Under the pieces are notes generated by a model. The model searched no databases and was not told where the DNA came from. It worked only from the letters and a program-made list of their open reading frames with translations. This document shows positions 36,701 to 44,306 of a DNA stretch of 64,000 nucleotides, piece after piece (position 1 is the first letter of the stretch; each line of letters opens with the position of its first letter). Position numbers and translations under genes: made by a program. The stretch is from Eubacterium sp. (GTDB lineage: Bacteria > Bacillota > Clostridia > Lachnospirales > Lachnospiraceae), in assembly GCA_022794015.1 (NCBI GenBank), contig JAAWDZ010000017.1, positions 1-64,000 on the forward strand, read 5' to 3'.

Positions 36701-38620
36701 ACGGAAACCTCCGAAAGCAAAGACCTGCTTACGAATATTGCCCGCGGAGAATGGAAGTTTGGAGGAATCTTTATGACAGACTGGGGCAATAACTCCAGCC
36801 ATATAAGAGAGGTTCTGGCAGGAAATGATGTGAAGATGTCTACAGGAAGCCCGGATCTGCTTGAGAATGCACTCAAGAATGGTGTTATCAGCAGAGAGGA
36901 TATTATTCCATGCATCAAACGGCTTCTGGAGATGATTATGAAAGTAAATGTATTCCAGGAAAACGTTTTGAATCCTCCGGTAGTGGAAATTGGTTTCGGT
37001 ACTAATTTTAAAGCGGCAGATAATATTGTATGGTCCCAGACCGTGCGTGGAGAGGCGACAAGCGATACGGACGGCGGAAGCAACCTGGGTTACTGTGAAG
37101 CAAACGGATGGGCCGAATATCAGATTGACGTAAAGGACGAAGGGTTCTATGCGGTAACAGCGCGAAGCGCTTCCAATGCAGGAGGAGGAGCATTTGACCT
37201 TATCGTAGACGGGAAGACGGTGGCCTCTTTTAAAGCAGAAAATACGGGTGGCTGGCAGAACTGGATTACGCTTCCGGCACAACAGATACATCTTACGGAG
37301 GGAAGGCATACCTTCCGGATTGCTTTTACTGAAAGCGGATCAAATTTGAACTGGCTGCAGTTTGAGAAAGACGAAACTATGATTGTAATTAACGATAAGC
37401 CGGAATTAAGCGTAAACAAACCGGTTCTTGGAGGCAAAATTTCCGAGGCAGTTGTAACGCTGACAGGGGAAGATCTTCCTTATACGGCAAAAGTGTCATG
37501 GTTTGCCGGAGAACAGGAAGAAACAGAAGTTTTTGGATCGAATACGGCATATACGGCAAACATTACAATTACGGCAGAAGCGAATCATTTCTTTGCAGCA
37601 GACGTACTTCCGACACAGATTACCGTAAGCGGAAAGAAAGTGGATTTGGCAGAAGGCGCTGCGCAGTTTGCAGACGCGGCAAGGACTGCAATCCAGATCA
37701 GGCATACATTCGATAAAACGCAGAAAGACAGCACGGGAGTTTTAATTACTATTATCTGTGATGCATACGAGAATCTGGATTTGACTGCTTATACGGCAAA
37801 TAGTGCAAAAGCATTGTCGGACGCGCTGGCGAATGCAAAAGCAGTAGCCAATAAAGAAAATGCAACGGCCGCGGAAATAGAAGCAGCAGCGGCAGCTGTA
37901 TTGACGGCAGCAGCAGCTCTTGTTCCGGACACATCTGATTTTACGGCTGCCATAGAGGCTGCAAACCAAGCGGCAGAAGCAGCAAATACCGTTGCACAAA
38001 AAGCATTGCAGGAAGCAGAAGACAACAAGCTTGCAGCAGCGGCAGCCCAGGAAGCGGCAGATCGGGCAATAGCGGCAGCAGAAGCAGCAGAGAAAGTAGC
38101 AAAGAAAGCGGCAGAGGATGCGATAAAAGAAGCCAATGCTGCGAAAGAAAAAGCGGAAGCGGCAGAGAAAGCGGCAGAAGAAGCAAAACAGCAGGCTGCA
38201 GTACAGAAATCGGAATTGGAAAGACTGATGGCAGAAGCCGAGGCAGCAAGGAAGGAAGCTGTAGAAGCACAGAAAAAAGCCCAGGAAGCACAAAGTAAGT
38301 CAGAAAAAACACTCGAAAAGGCAAAATTTGTGGCAAAACGGGTAAAAGTCCTTTCACTTAAGAGTAAAAAATCAGGCCAGGTGACGATGAACTGGAAGCC
38401 GATAGCAGGCGCGGAAGGCTATATTATAAAATATGCAGACAACAGTTCATTCCGTAAATCGGTAAAAGTTACCATAGGGAAAGGTACTGTTAAAAAGAAG
38501 ACGATAAAGAAGCTTCAGAGCGGTAAGAAATATTATTTCCGCATCCGGGCTTACAGCACCTTTAATGGTAAGAAGATTTACTCCATGACTGGAAACAAGA
38601 AGACAGTTAAGGTGAAATAA
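33713..38620 (+). CDS. Giant secreted glycoside hydrolase family 3 enzyme, domain-swapped, with CBM6-like modules
   Basis: 1635 aa behind AGAGGAGG. Signal peptide 1-31. The GH3 C-terminal (alpha/beta sandwich) domain comes first (about 36-300; SSEGSDR, YNEDIFVGYRYFETF), then a fibronectin-like domain (to about 440), two CBM6-like modules (about 464-615 and 619-765, sharing PQTGDGSGAGEWYNF), and only then the GH3 (beta/alpha)8 domain (about 794-1080) with nucleophile Asp 1023 in FMTDWG and the substrate motifs GPQGIR and LKHFAANN. A third CBM6-like module (1096-1221), Ig/FIVAR-type repeats, an Ala/Glu/Lys coiled coil (about 1405-1540) and a C-terminal fibronectin type III domain follow. Swapped GH3 order is known from Butyrivibrio/Ruminococcus beta-glucosidases. 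Substrate unknown; no sortase motif seen. Confidence 0.92.
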   Translation: MKERLRKMVSMLLAAAVTVTAIPAVELTAKAASAEGNIDLARQVAAEGMVLMENNGTLPLAKGTKVAMFGRAMIDYVRGGGGSGATNVDYSRNILQGMQIKAEEKKIELYQPLVDFYTEQVTTNGITNDANITVTDEMMQAAAEFASTAVVTIGRYSSEGSDRTATKGDYYLSDAETSLIERAAASFDKVVVVLNVGAVLDTQWIRQIEGIDSVLMGWQAGMEGGLATADVLVGDVNPSGKFVDTFAKSYEDYPSSDTFGQSNGYVNYNEDIFVGYRYFETFDPDYEKVNYEFGYGLSYTTFQTGGVTVKEEGGDIVVTAEVTNTGDVAGKEVVQVYFSAPQGKLGKPGKELAAFGKTALLAPGESETLTMRYTIDDMSSYDDTGKVQKSAYILEAGDYNIYVGNSIKDAGTKGIRHTYKVADTKVTEQLSQQAAPIQLKERLLADGSYEALPVAPEFDPHHVISATKPTVVESESFIDASSAVSVESFYENGTTQKRCIAMLNTKGYYVEYELDVEEAGYYAVAMRMANGYAQLNNCLSVYVDGTPQPGVIFNAPQTGDGSGAGEWYNFQDCDPFYVELPQGKVRFRLVANQNNPNYDCMTFTKTDKEPDYYTAVKPEGRTRIEAENFGFSGGTNTNYIRTENFTVNGEPGICLAYMNHAGNYVSYWLNVEEAGNYNLYLNVANGRAAFDFDPGIEVDGTPVEAAGLNVPQTGDGSGAGEWYNFRDLEPVTVPLPAGKCVITFRAPVDSYPNVDYFELEKKTAQAKVMNRKAAAMPLTAPVQLAAETKTLMLKDVYENPSLMDEFLAQISDRQLIEMLGGQPNTGTANTGGMGNLPQFGIPNAMTADGPQGIRIGVHCTAWPISTLLACTWDVAIVERVGKAAAVEAHNNGIDIWLAPGMNIHRDPLCGRNFEYYSEDPLLTGKMAAAITKGCQSEGVSITLKHFAANNKEVNRNSSDSRMSERALREIYLKGFEIAVKEADPWSIMTSYNFINGTETSESKDLLTNIARGEWKFGGIFMTDWGNNSSHIREVLAGNDVKMSTGSPDLLENALKNGVISREDIIPCIKRLLEMIMKVNVFQENVLNPPVVEIGFGTNFKAADNIVWSQTVRGEATSDTDGGSNLGYCEANGWAEYQIDVKDEGFYAVTARSASNAGGGAFDLIVDGKTVASFKAENTGGWQNWITLPAQQIHLTEGRHTFRIAFTESGSNLNWLQFEKDETMIVINDKPELSVNKPVLGGKISEAVVTLTGEDLPYTAKVSWFAGEQEETEVFGSNTAYTANITITAEANHFFAADVLPTQITVSGKKVDLAEGAAQFADAARTAIQIRHTFDKTQKDSTGVLITIICDAYENLDLTAYTANSAKALSDALANAKAVANKENATAAEIEAAAAAVLTAAAALVPDTSDFTAAIEAANQAAEAANTVAQKALQEAEDNKLAAAAAQEAADRAIAAAEAAEKVAKKAAEDAIKEANAAKEKAEAAEKAAEEAKQQAAVQKSELERLMAEAEAARKEAVEAQKKAQEAQSKSEKTLEKAKFVAKRVKVLSLKSKKSGQVTMNWKPIAGAEGYIIKYADNSSFRKSVKVTIGKGTVKKKTIKKLQSGKKYYFRIRAYSTFNGKKIYSMTGNKKTVKVK

Positions 38621-38624
38621 TTCA

Positions 38625-38884
38625 TTACAAAAGTGCCGCCGCATGGAAAAAACCGTGCGGCGGTGTTTTTATGGCACGTCCGGCGGGCATGCATTCTGAC
38701 GGTTCTGACAAGCATATCTTCCCCAAAAAATTCTTCCAGATTTTTTCATCCCGGAGTACAAGGCCCTCAGTTAAAATCATGTTGCCATCATTGTCAAGCA
38801 ACAGATCAAGGCCAAACAAGTCGTGATAAAATTGCTTCGACTTTTCGATATCTTTCACCACTGTTAAGATGTTTTTTATTTCAT
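38625..38884 (-). pseudogene. Broken VOC/glyoxalase-family gene
   Basis: On the minus strand a good ribosome site (AAGGAG) precedes ATG at 38884, but that frame stops after two codons (ATG AAA TAA). The next frame reads without a start codon of its own as KNILTVVKDIEKSKQFYHDLFGLDL..., the typical beginning of a glyoxalase/bleomycin-resistance-type protein. One missing A in the A-rich stretch after codon 2 explains the shift. Similarity ends near 38718, after about 55 residues of an expected ~120-150, and the frame then runs into the GH3 terminator. So both a frameshift and a 3' truncation. Confidence 0.75.
38635..38670 (+). terminator. Rho-independent terminator of the GH3 gene
   Basis: GCCGCCGCATGG (38635-38646), a 6-A loop, then the matching arm (38653-38664, two G-T) followed by GTTTTT. 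Confidence 0.85.
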
Positions 38885-38981
38885 GATCCGGTTCTCCTTA
38901 AATCCTGATTTTTGGTCTGAAACGATTCTATCATATGTCTATGAATAAATCTACACTATCCGCCGCCAGCAAAGAATTTGA

Positions 38982-39014
38982 TGTAACAGCGAAGCCGTGG
39001 AAAAAACTGTTACA
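38982..39014. repeat. 8-bp inverted repeat TGTAACAG / CTGTTACA
   Basis: Perfect arms 38982-38989 and 39007-39014 with a 17-nt loop, in the otherwise featureless gap between the broken VOC gene and the next promoter. Role unknown. Confidence 0.35.
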
Positions 39015-39043
39015 ATTTACTCGCTCTGTTTAGAGAAAACTTC

Positions 39044-39072
39044 TTGATCAATCGTTTCAGGTTGGTTACAAT
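39044..39072 (+). promoter_or_regulatory. Sigma-A promoter of the HAAS-domain gene
   Basis: TTGATC (39044-39049), a 17-bp spacer and TACAAT (39067-39072), 20 nt before the start codon. Confidence 0.6.
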
Positions 39073-39092
39073 AGAAACGAAAGGATGGGGTT

Positions 39093-39500
39093 ATGACGAG
39101 AGAGAAGTTTTTACAGGAGCTACGGATTGCACTGCAGGGACAGATTGTCCAGGTGCAGGTGAATGAGCAGTTGGGGTATTATGAGAACTATATAATAGAA
39201 GAATCCAGAAAAGGCAGGACAGAGCAGGAGGTAATAGATTCCCTGGGCAGTCCCAGACTGATTGCAAAAACAATTATTCAGATATATGGCAATACAGTAT
39301 CTCAGAATACGCAGAACAAACAGAAAGCCCGCAGTTTTGGGAACAGAGGCAGAAAAATGGTAATTATCATTTGTGTCCTGCTCTTTTTACTGCTTCTGGT
39401 GCGGATCGGGTGGATTCTTTTGCCAATGATCGCGTCTGCTTTTATGATTGCCCTGATGATTTATCTGTTCTATCAGTTTTTTTTTCAAAATAAAAAATAA
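39093..39500 (+). CDS. HAAS/DUF1700-like small membrane protein
   Basis: 135 aa. The N-terminal ~65 residues (MTREKFLQELRIALQG, YYENYIIEESRKGRTEQEVIDSLGSPRLIAKTI) match the HAAS signalling domain that is common in DUF1700 proteins. The C-terminal third is a hydrophobic hairpin of two segments (about 90-110 and 112-130). HAAS proteins are often paired with PadR-type repressors and cell-envelope genes; no PadR gene is adjacent here. A site AAGGATGGGG lies before the ATG. Confidence 0.8.
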   Translation: MTREKFLQELRIALQGQIVQVQVNEQLGYYENYIIEESRKGRTEQEVIDSLGSPRLIAKTIIQIYGNTVSQNTQNKQKARSFGNRGRKMVIIICVLLFLLLLVRIGWILLPMIASAFMIALMIYLFYQFFFQNKK

Positions 39501-39503
39501 ATT

Positions 39504-39533
39504 GTATAATTTGCCTTCCTGTAACAGATAATA
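39504..39533 (+). promoter_or_regulatory. Possible sigma-F/sigma-G-like promoter
   Basis: GTATA (39504-39508), an 18-bp spacer and GATAATA (39527-39533), near the forespore patterns GNATR and CATNNTA, 33 nt before the Ser/Asn-rich gene. Weak motif evidence only. Confidence 0.25.
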
Positions 39534-39566
39534 AAGATGCATTAATTAATCAGGAGGTAAAGAACA

Positions 39567-39770
39567 ATGGCAAAAAACACAGAAAACAAAAGTTCAAACA
39601 GCTACAATTTAAAGAGCTACAGCCAGAATTCAGCTGGAAAAAACAGCGCATCTGACAACACGGGGTCTAACAACACAGGCTCTAACAAAAGTTCCAACAA
39701 GAGTTCCAATAAGTCTTCCAACAGTGCGTCTGACAGCGCGTCTGACAACACGTCAAATTGCAGTCACTAA
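39567..39770 (+). CDS. Ser/Asn-rich low-complexity small protein
   Basis: 67 aa with an excellent AGGAGG site. Beyond the first 30 residues it is almost only Ser, Asn, Lys, Thr and Asp in short repeats (SNKSSNKSSNKSSN, SASDSASDNTSN), with one Cys near the C-terminus (NCSH). Predicted to be fully disordered and very hydrophilic. No known domain. The possible forespore-type promoter and strong ribosome site suggest a highly made, perhaps sporulation-related protein; this is inference. Followed by a two-hairpin terminator region. Confidence 0.65.
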   Translation: MAKNTENKSSNSYNLKSYSQNSAGKNSASDNTGSNNTGSNKSSNKSSNKSSNSASDSASDNTSNCSH

Positions 39771-39796
39771 TTGAAAAAAGCGTGTAAGCTCAGTGG

Positions 39797-39867
39797 CAGA
39801 TATGCAGTAGCTGCATAAAATATCTGTAGAAAACGGATTACAAACGATAGTTTGTAGTCCGTTTTTT
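39797..39867 (+). terminator. Double hairpin with strong terminator
   Basis: First a perfect TATGCAG-TAG-CTGCATA hairpin (39801-39817) inside an imperfect outer stem (39797-39826), then a 14-bp stem (39832-39845 with 39850-39863, one G-T) with a GATA loop and a T-run. Strong rho-independent terminator for the preceding gene. Confidence 0.85.
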
Positions 39868-39909
39868 CCGTTCTTAAAATCATAGACCAAAACAGGAGGT
39901 AACAGGCGG

Positions 39910-40248
39910 ATGGAAACGGCACAGGTATATGGATTTGAAATGATACATACGGATGAAATTGACAAAGTAGTACAAAGGGAGCGTGCGCTTTTGGTGGATT
40001 TACGGGATGAGGAAAGCTATCGGAGAGGCCATATAAAATATGCGAGGAATCTGCCGCTTCGATCGATTGCGGAATGGAGTCGGGAGCTGCCGGAGAGACG
40101 GAGTCTGATTTTGTACTGTGAACACGGAAACCAGAGCCTGCTTGCGGCCAGAAAGCTAAAAGAAAGAAAGGGCGCGGTTTATACGGTGATTGGCGGATAT
40201 GAAGCATACCAAAAGGCTTTTGGGGCATCAATGTACAAAAGGGATTGA
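39910..40248 (+). CDS. Rhodanese-like domain protein
   Basis: 112 aa, a single rhodanese domain: ALLVDLRDEESYRRGHIKYARNLPL at the start and the active-site loop LILYCEHGNQSL with the persulfide Cys. No signal peptide, so cytoplasmic. Single-domain rhodaneses carry sulfur or transfer it to partners; the partner is not clear here. AGGAGG lies before the ATG, and a promoter for the next gene overlaps its 3' end. Confidence 0.9.
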   Translation: METAQVYGFEMIHTDEIDKVVQRERALLVDLRDEESYRRGHIKYARNLPLRSIAEWSRELPERRSLILYCEHGNQSLLAARKLKERKGAVYTVIGGYEAYQKAFGASMYKRD

Positions 40249-40273
40249 CACTGGTGTTTTTTAAAGATAAGAT
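40245..40273 (+). promoter_or_regulatory. Sigma-A promoter of the RNA methyltransferase gene
   Basis: TTGACA (40245-40250), a 17-bp spacer and TAAGAT (40268-40273), starting over the rhodanese stop codon. Confidence 0.75.
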
Positions 40274-40309
40274 GTTAGAAGCAAACGATATGCAGAAATG
40301 GAGAAACAG

Positions 40310-41461
40310 ATGAAGAAGATGGAGTTGATTGCACCGTGCCATTTTGGCCTGGAGGCAGTTTTAAAAAAGGAAATTTATGACCTGGGATATGAGATTATAC
40401 AGGTTGAGGATGGCAGAATTACGTTTGAAGGCGATGAGGAGGCAATCTGCCGGGCGAATATTTTTCTGAGGACGACAGAGCGCGTGCTTTTAAAAGTGGG
40501 CAGGTTTCGTGCCGTGACGTTTGAAGAGCTGTTTCAGGGGATAAAAGCCCTGCCCTGGGAAGATTTTATTCCGGCAGACGGCAAATTCTGGGTCAAAAAG
40601 GCATCATCCATTAAAAGCAAGCTGTTTAGTTCCTCGGACATCCAGTCGATTGTCAAAAAAGCGATGGTGGAACGGATGAAACAGGAGTATGGTATGGATT
40701 GGTTTCCGGAAGACGGCGCGTCTTATCCGATCCGTATCTTTTTGTACAAGGATGAGGTGACAGTCACGCTGGATACGACGGGAGATTCTCTGCATAAACG
40801 GGGATACCGGCAGTTAAGCAGCAAGGCACCGCTGACGGAAACGCTGGCGGCGGCTCTGATTCTTCTGACGCCGTGGCGGGCGGATCGGATTTTAGTAGAT
40901 CCGCTGTGCGGAAGCGGGACGTTTCCGATAGAAGCCGCGTTGATTGCTGCAAATATAGCGCCGGGGATGAAGCGGCATTTCCTGGCGGAAACCTGGGACA
41001 ATCTTTTTCCGGAGGAACTATGGGAGTCCTGTTTTGCTGAGGCAGAGGATATGGTAAATATGGATGTTTCCGTGGATATCCAGGGTTACGATATAGACGG
41101 CGAAGTAATTAAGGCTGCAAGGGAAAATGCGAAACGGGCAGGAGTAGACGGCCTGATCCATTTTCAGCAGCGGGCGGTAGGGGAATTGCACCATCCCAAA
41201 AAGTATGGCTTTATTCTGACCAATCCTCCCTATGGAGAGCGGTTAGAGGAAAAGGAAGCGCTTCCGGCGCTTTATGCGCAAATTGGAAGGGCCTATGAGG
41301 GACTGGATTCATGGTCGATGTACCTGATTAGCGGATACGAAGAAGCAGAGCGGTATATTGGACGCAGGGCCGATAAAAACAGGAAGATTTACAACGGGAT
41401 GTTAAAGACGTATTTTTATCAGTTTCTGGGGCCGAAACCACCAAAGAGGAACAGGAAATAG
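40310..41461 (+). CDS. THUMP-domain class I SAM RNA methyltransferase (RlmL/YpsC-like)
   Basis: 383 aa. ATG 40310 is preferred over 40298 because GGAGA lies about six nt before it and the product then begins like the family (MELIAPCHFGLEAVLKKEI). The THUMP domain (about residues 50-160) is followed by a methyltransferase domain with VDPLCGSGTFPIEAALIAANIAPG and the base-modifying motif LTNPPYGERLEE. Predicted N2-guanine methylation of 23S rRNA (RlmL-type). Next gene starts 9 nt later. Confidence 0.93.
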   Translation: MKKMELIAPCHFGLEAVLKKEIYDLGYEIIQVEDGRITFEGDEEAICRANIFLRTTERVLLKVGRFRAVTFEELFQGIKALPWEDFIPADGKFWVKKASSIKSKLFSSSDIQSIVKKAMVERMKQEYGMDWFPEDGASYPIRIFLYKDEVTVTLDTTGDSLHKRGYRQLSSKAPLTETLAAALILLTPWRADRILVDPLCGSGTFPIEAALIAANIAPGMKRHFLAETWDNLFPEELWESCFAEAEDMVNMDVSVDIQGYDIDGEVIKAARENAKRAGVDGLIHFQQRAVGELHHPKKYGFILTNPPYGERLEEKEALPALYAQIGRAYEGLDSWSMYLISGYEEAERYIGRRADKNRKIYNGMLKTYFYQFLGPKPPKRNRK

Positions 41462-41470
41462 AGGGATACC

Positions 41471-43192
41471 ATGGTGCATTTCAAACGATATATTTTGATG
41501 GCAGTGCTGGCTGTCGGGATATTTGTGTGGCGGTTTGACTTTTTTGGAGTGGGATTTGAAACCGTTTTAAAGTCCGGACAAAGCAGGATTTTGAAAGAAG
41601 AGTGGAATCCTATGATCGCGGCGAGCGTCAATGAGAAAAAGCTTGTGGTTAACATCGACAGCAGAGAATATACAAACCGGAAAACGTCTGTTTTTATGGA
41701 TGAGAATTTAAATATTATGGTTCCGGTGGACATTTTGACAGAAGCGTTAAACTGCAGTTCTCATTTGTATCAAAAGAAAGAACTCCTGATCGAAAAACGA
41801 AATGATACGGTTTTGCTTAAGCTTAATAATCCGGAAATTCTGATAAATGGAACTGCTCGCAAAATTATCTCTCCTATGATAAAAAAGGATGGGCGCTATT
41901 ACGTCAGCCTGAGAGAAGTGGCGGCAGGTATCGGTTACAGCTTTGCATGGGATATGGAGAAAAATCAGGCGTTGGCAGGAGATATTTCGGAAATGGCTTC
42001 TGTTTTTCCGGCCAGCTATGATTTGCGTTTTAAAAAGCGTGTCGGGACGATAAAGGATCAGGCGGATACGGGAACCTGCTGGGCATTTGCGTCTTTAAGT
42101 GCGTTGGAATCCACGCTTTTACCGGAGGAAAGCATGCAGTTTTCACCGGATCATATGACGTTTGGCAATTCCTTTGTTGTGGATATCAGCGAAGGCGGCG
42201 AATATATGATGGCGCTGGCCTATCTGCTGGCCTGGCAGGGTCCGGTGAATGAAAGGGACGACCCGTTTGGCGATGGCAAAACAGAACCGGGGCTTTCACC
42301 TGTCAAGCATGTGCAGGAAGTACAGATGATGGAAGGAAAGGATTACGAGAAGATAAAGGAAGCGGTCTTTTGTTATGGCGGCGTACAGACGGCTTTGTAC
42401 AGCTCCATGGGCAGTGGGACAAGCGGTTCAGAGTTTTATAATCCACAGAAAAGCGCATACTGCTATATAGGTACCGAGCGCCCAAACCATGAGGTTGTCA
42501 TTATCGGTTGGGATGACAATTACCCCAAAGAGAATTTTTCGGTCAACGTAGAAGGAAACGGCGCTTTTATCTGCCAGAACAGCTGGGGCAGTGAATTTGG
42601 CGAAGACGGCGTATTTTACGTATCATATTACGATACGAATATCGGAAGTCACAACATTGTTTATACCAAAGCCGAAGAAACAGATAATTATGACCATATT
42701 TATCAGTCGGATTTGTGCGGTTGGGTTGGACAGATAGGCTTTAACCGGGAATCTGTATACGGCGCGAATGTATATACGGCGCGGAGGCAGGAAGAACTGG
42801 CAGCAGTCGGATTTTATGCTACCGGGAAAAATACAAAATACCGTATTTACCTGGTGAAGAATTTTGAGGATATGGATTCGTTTCAGAACAGAAAACTGAT
42901 TACAGAGGGCTGCGTAAAAAATATCGGATATTATACGGTTGATGTGCCGTCGGAGAAGGAACTTTTGCTGGAATCCGGGGAGCGGTATGCAGTGATGCTT
43001 TACCTGGATACGCCGGAGGCCATTCATCCGATGGCAATTGAATATGCATCAGGAGAAGGGACAAAAGATGTTATTTTAAAGGATGGGGAAGGATACATCA
43101 GCGTCACCGGAGAAAACTGGCAATGTGTAGAGGAAACATTCTCCTGTAATCTTTGCATAAAAGTATATACAAACGACCATTCAAAGAGTTAA
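41471..43192 (+). CDS. Secreted papain-like (C1A) cysteine protease with stalk and lectin-like domains
   Basis: 573 aa. Membrane segment about residues 6-22 without a clear cleavage site, so probably anchored. Residues about 60-173 resemble a copper-amine-oxidase-N stalk domain (MVPVDILTEALN, YYVSLREVAAGIGYSFAWD). The C1A protease domain (about 178-395) keeps the full catalytic set: Gln in IKDQADTG, Cys 203 in TCWAFA, His 340 in PNHEVVIIGWDD and Asn 370 in CQNSWGSEFGEDG. A lectin-like domain (about 400-573) follows. This layout is known in gut Clostridia surface proteases. The next gene is a cell-wall amidase, 18 nt on, suggesting shared cell-wall or surface-protein handling. Confidence 0.9.
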   Translation: MVHFKRYILMAVLAVGIFVWRFDFFGVGFETVLKSGQSRILKEEWNPMIAASVNEKKLVVNIDSREYTNRKTSVFMDENLNIMVPVDILTEALNCSSHLYQKKELLIEKRNDTVLLKLNNPEILINGTARKIISPMIKKDGRYYVSLREVAAGIGYSFAWDMEKNQALAGDISEMASVFPASYDLRFKKRVGTIKDQADTGTCWAFASLSALESTLLPEESMQFSPDHMTFGNSFVVDISEGGEYMMALAYLLAWQGPVNERDDPFGDGKTEPGLSPVKHVQEVQMMEGKDYEKIKEAVFCYGGVQTALYSSMGSGTSGSEFYNPQKSAYCYIGTERPNHEVVIIGWDDNYPKENFSVNVEGNGAFICQNSWGSEFGEDGVFYVSYYDTNIGSHNIVYTKAEETDNYDHIYQSDLCGWVGQIGFNRESVYGANVYTARRQEELAAVGFYATGKNTKYRIYLVKNFEDMDSFQNRKLITEGCVKNIGYYTVDVPSEKELLLESGERYAVMLYLDTPEAIHPMAIEYASGEGTKDVILKDGEGYISVTGENWQCVEETFSCNLCIKVYTNDHSKS

Positions 43193-43210
43193 AAAGATAG
43201 GAGACAGAGT

Positions 43211-44293
43211 TTGGAAGAGAAAATCCTGAAAAAAACGGCTCTTGCAGTTATGGCAGCTGCAATTTTGTCCTGTATTCTGGTTCCTGCTTTTCCATATCTG
43301 CTTCAGGCAGCAGATGCACTGGCAGTAGCCATGGAAGACGAGCAGACGAAGGAAGAAAAGAAAATGTTACAGATGTCCGGGGTAGAGCTTTTGGAATACA
43401 ATAACAAAAAAGCTAAAGGGGAACGGGAAAAAGATCCGCTGCTGGAAGGCGGGCTTCGCCTGAAGCTTCCGCTTGGCGTTACCGCAAAGGATCTGGAAGT
43501 GAAACAGGATTATCTGACACAGACGGTAACTGTTTCGATTCCATATGCAGGAGAGCGTTATCCGTACGACTATCCTATGCTCGGACGCAGCAACAACCTG
43601 GAGAGCATTACATTTTCCATTCAGTCGAAATACGGGGTTCTGGAAATCAAAACAGATCAGGTTTATGAGATGAATACGTCTTATAATGAGGACTATTTTT
43701 ATCTGCAGTTTTTGACACCGCATGAGGTCTATGATAAAGTAATTGTAATGGATGCAGGACATGGTGGAGAGGATTTTGGGATTGTCAGACAGGGAATCAG
43801 CGAAAAAGATATTGATCTGGACATTGTGTTAAAATTAAAGGAAATTTTTGAAAAAGCAGATGATACCTCCGTCGGTGTTTATTATACCAGAACAGCAGAT
43901 ACCAGTCTGGATGAAGCGGCGCGTAAGGGTTTGGTGGAAAAAACGAATGCCGATCTTTTTATCAGTGTCCATAACAGCTCGACACAAAGCGGCAGGATAT
44001 CCAGTATCCACGGGACGCAGGTGATGTATAATGAATCTGCGGAGGGTTCGAAAGAACTGGCGCAGCTTTGTTTAAATGAGCTTACATCCGCCCTTTCAAG
44101 TTCAGATAAAGGAATTCGTGCTGCGGACGAAACGGCCACAGTGTACGGCTGCAGTATTCCCGCCCTGCAGATAGAGGTGGGTTTTATGACCAATCAGGCT
44201 GAGCTGGCCAATTTATGTACGCAGGAATATCAGAAAAAAGCCGCGCAGGGGATATACCGCACACTTTTGCAGGCGTTAGGGACAGAAAGTTAA
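43211..44293 (+). CDS. N-acetylmuramoyl-L-alanine amidase (Amidase_3, CwlD/AmiC-like)
   Basis: 360 aa from TTG 43211 behind ATAGGAGA; no ATG fits. Signal/membrane segment about residues 10-33. An N-terminal beta domain (about 60-165, AMIN-like) is followed by the zinc amidase domain with VIVMDAGHGGEDFG (His), the Glu-containing region ISEKDIDLDI, LFISVHNSS (His) and LQIEVGFMTNQ (Glu). It cuts the amide bond between MurNAc and the peptide stem. It might act in spore cortex or daughter-cell separation; undecided. Confidence 0.9.
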   Translation: MEEKILKKTALAVMAAAILSCILVPAFPYLLQAADALAVAMEDEQTKEEKKMLQMSGVELLEYNNKKAKGEREKDPLLEGGLRLKLPLGVTAKDLEVKQDYLTQTVTVSIPYAGERYPYDYPMLGRSNNLESITFSIQSKYGVLEIKTDQVYEMNTSYNEDYFYLQFLTPHEVYDKVIVMDAGHGGEDFGIVRQGISEKDIDLDIVLKLKEIFEKADDTSVGVYYTRTADTSLDEAARKGLVEKTNADLFISVHNSSTQSGRISSIHGTQVMYNESAEGSKELAQLCLNELTSALSSSDKGIRAADETATVYGCSIPALQIEVGFMTNQAELANLCTQEYQKKAAQGIYRTLLQALGTES

Positions 44294-44306
44294 AGGAGCA
44301 TTGTTT

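Noticed and set aside
37742-38357. Long open minus-strand frames opposite the GH3 coiled coil (Cys/Leu-rich or Ala/Ser-rich)
   Set aside because: They are produced by the repetitive GCA/GAA codons of the coiled coil on the + strand; no ribosome site or family match.
39767-40342. 191-codon minus-strand frame over the rhodanese region
   Set aside because: It runs antisense through the rhodanese gene and the strong terminator; composition is not protein-like.
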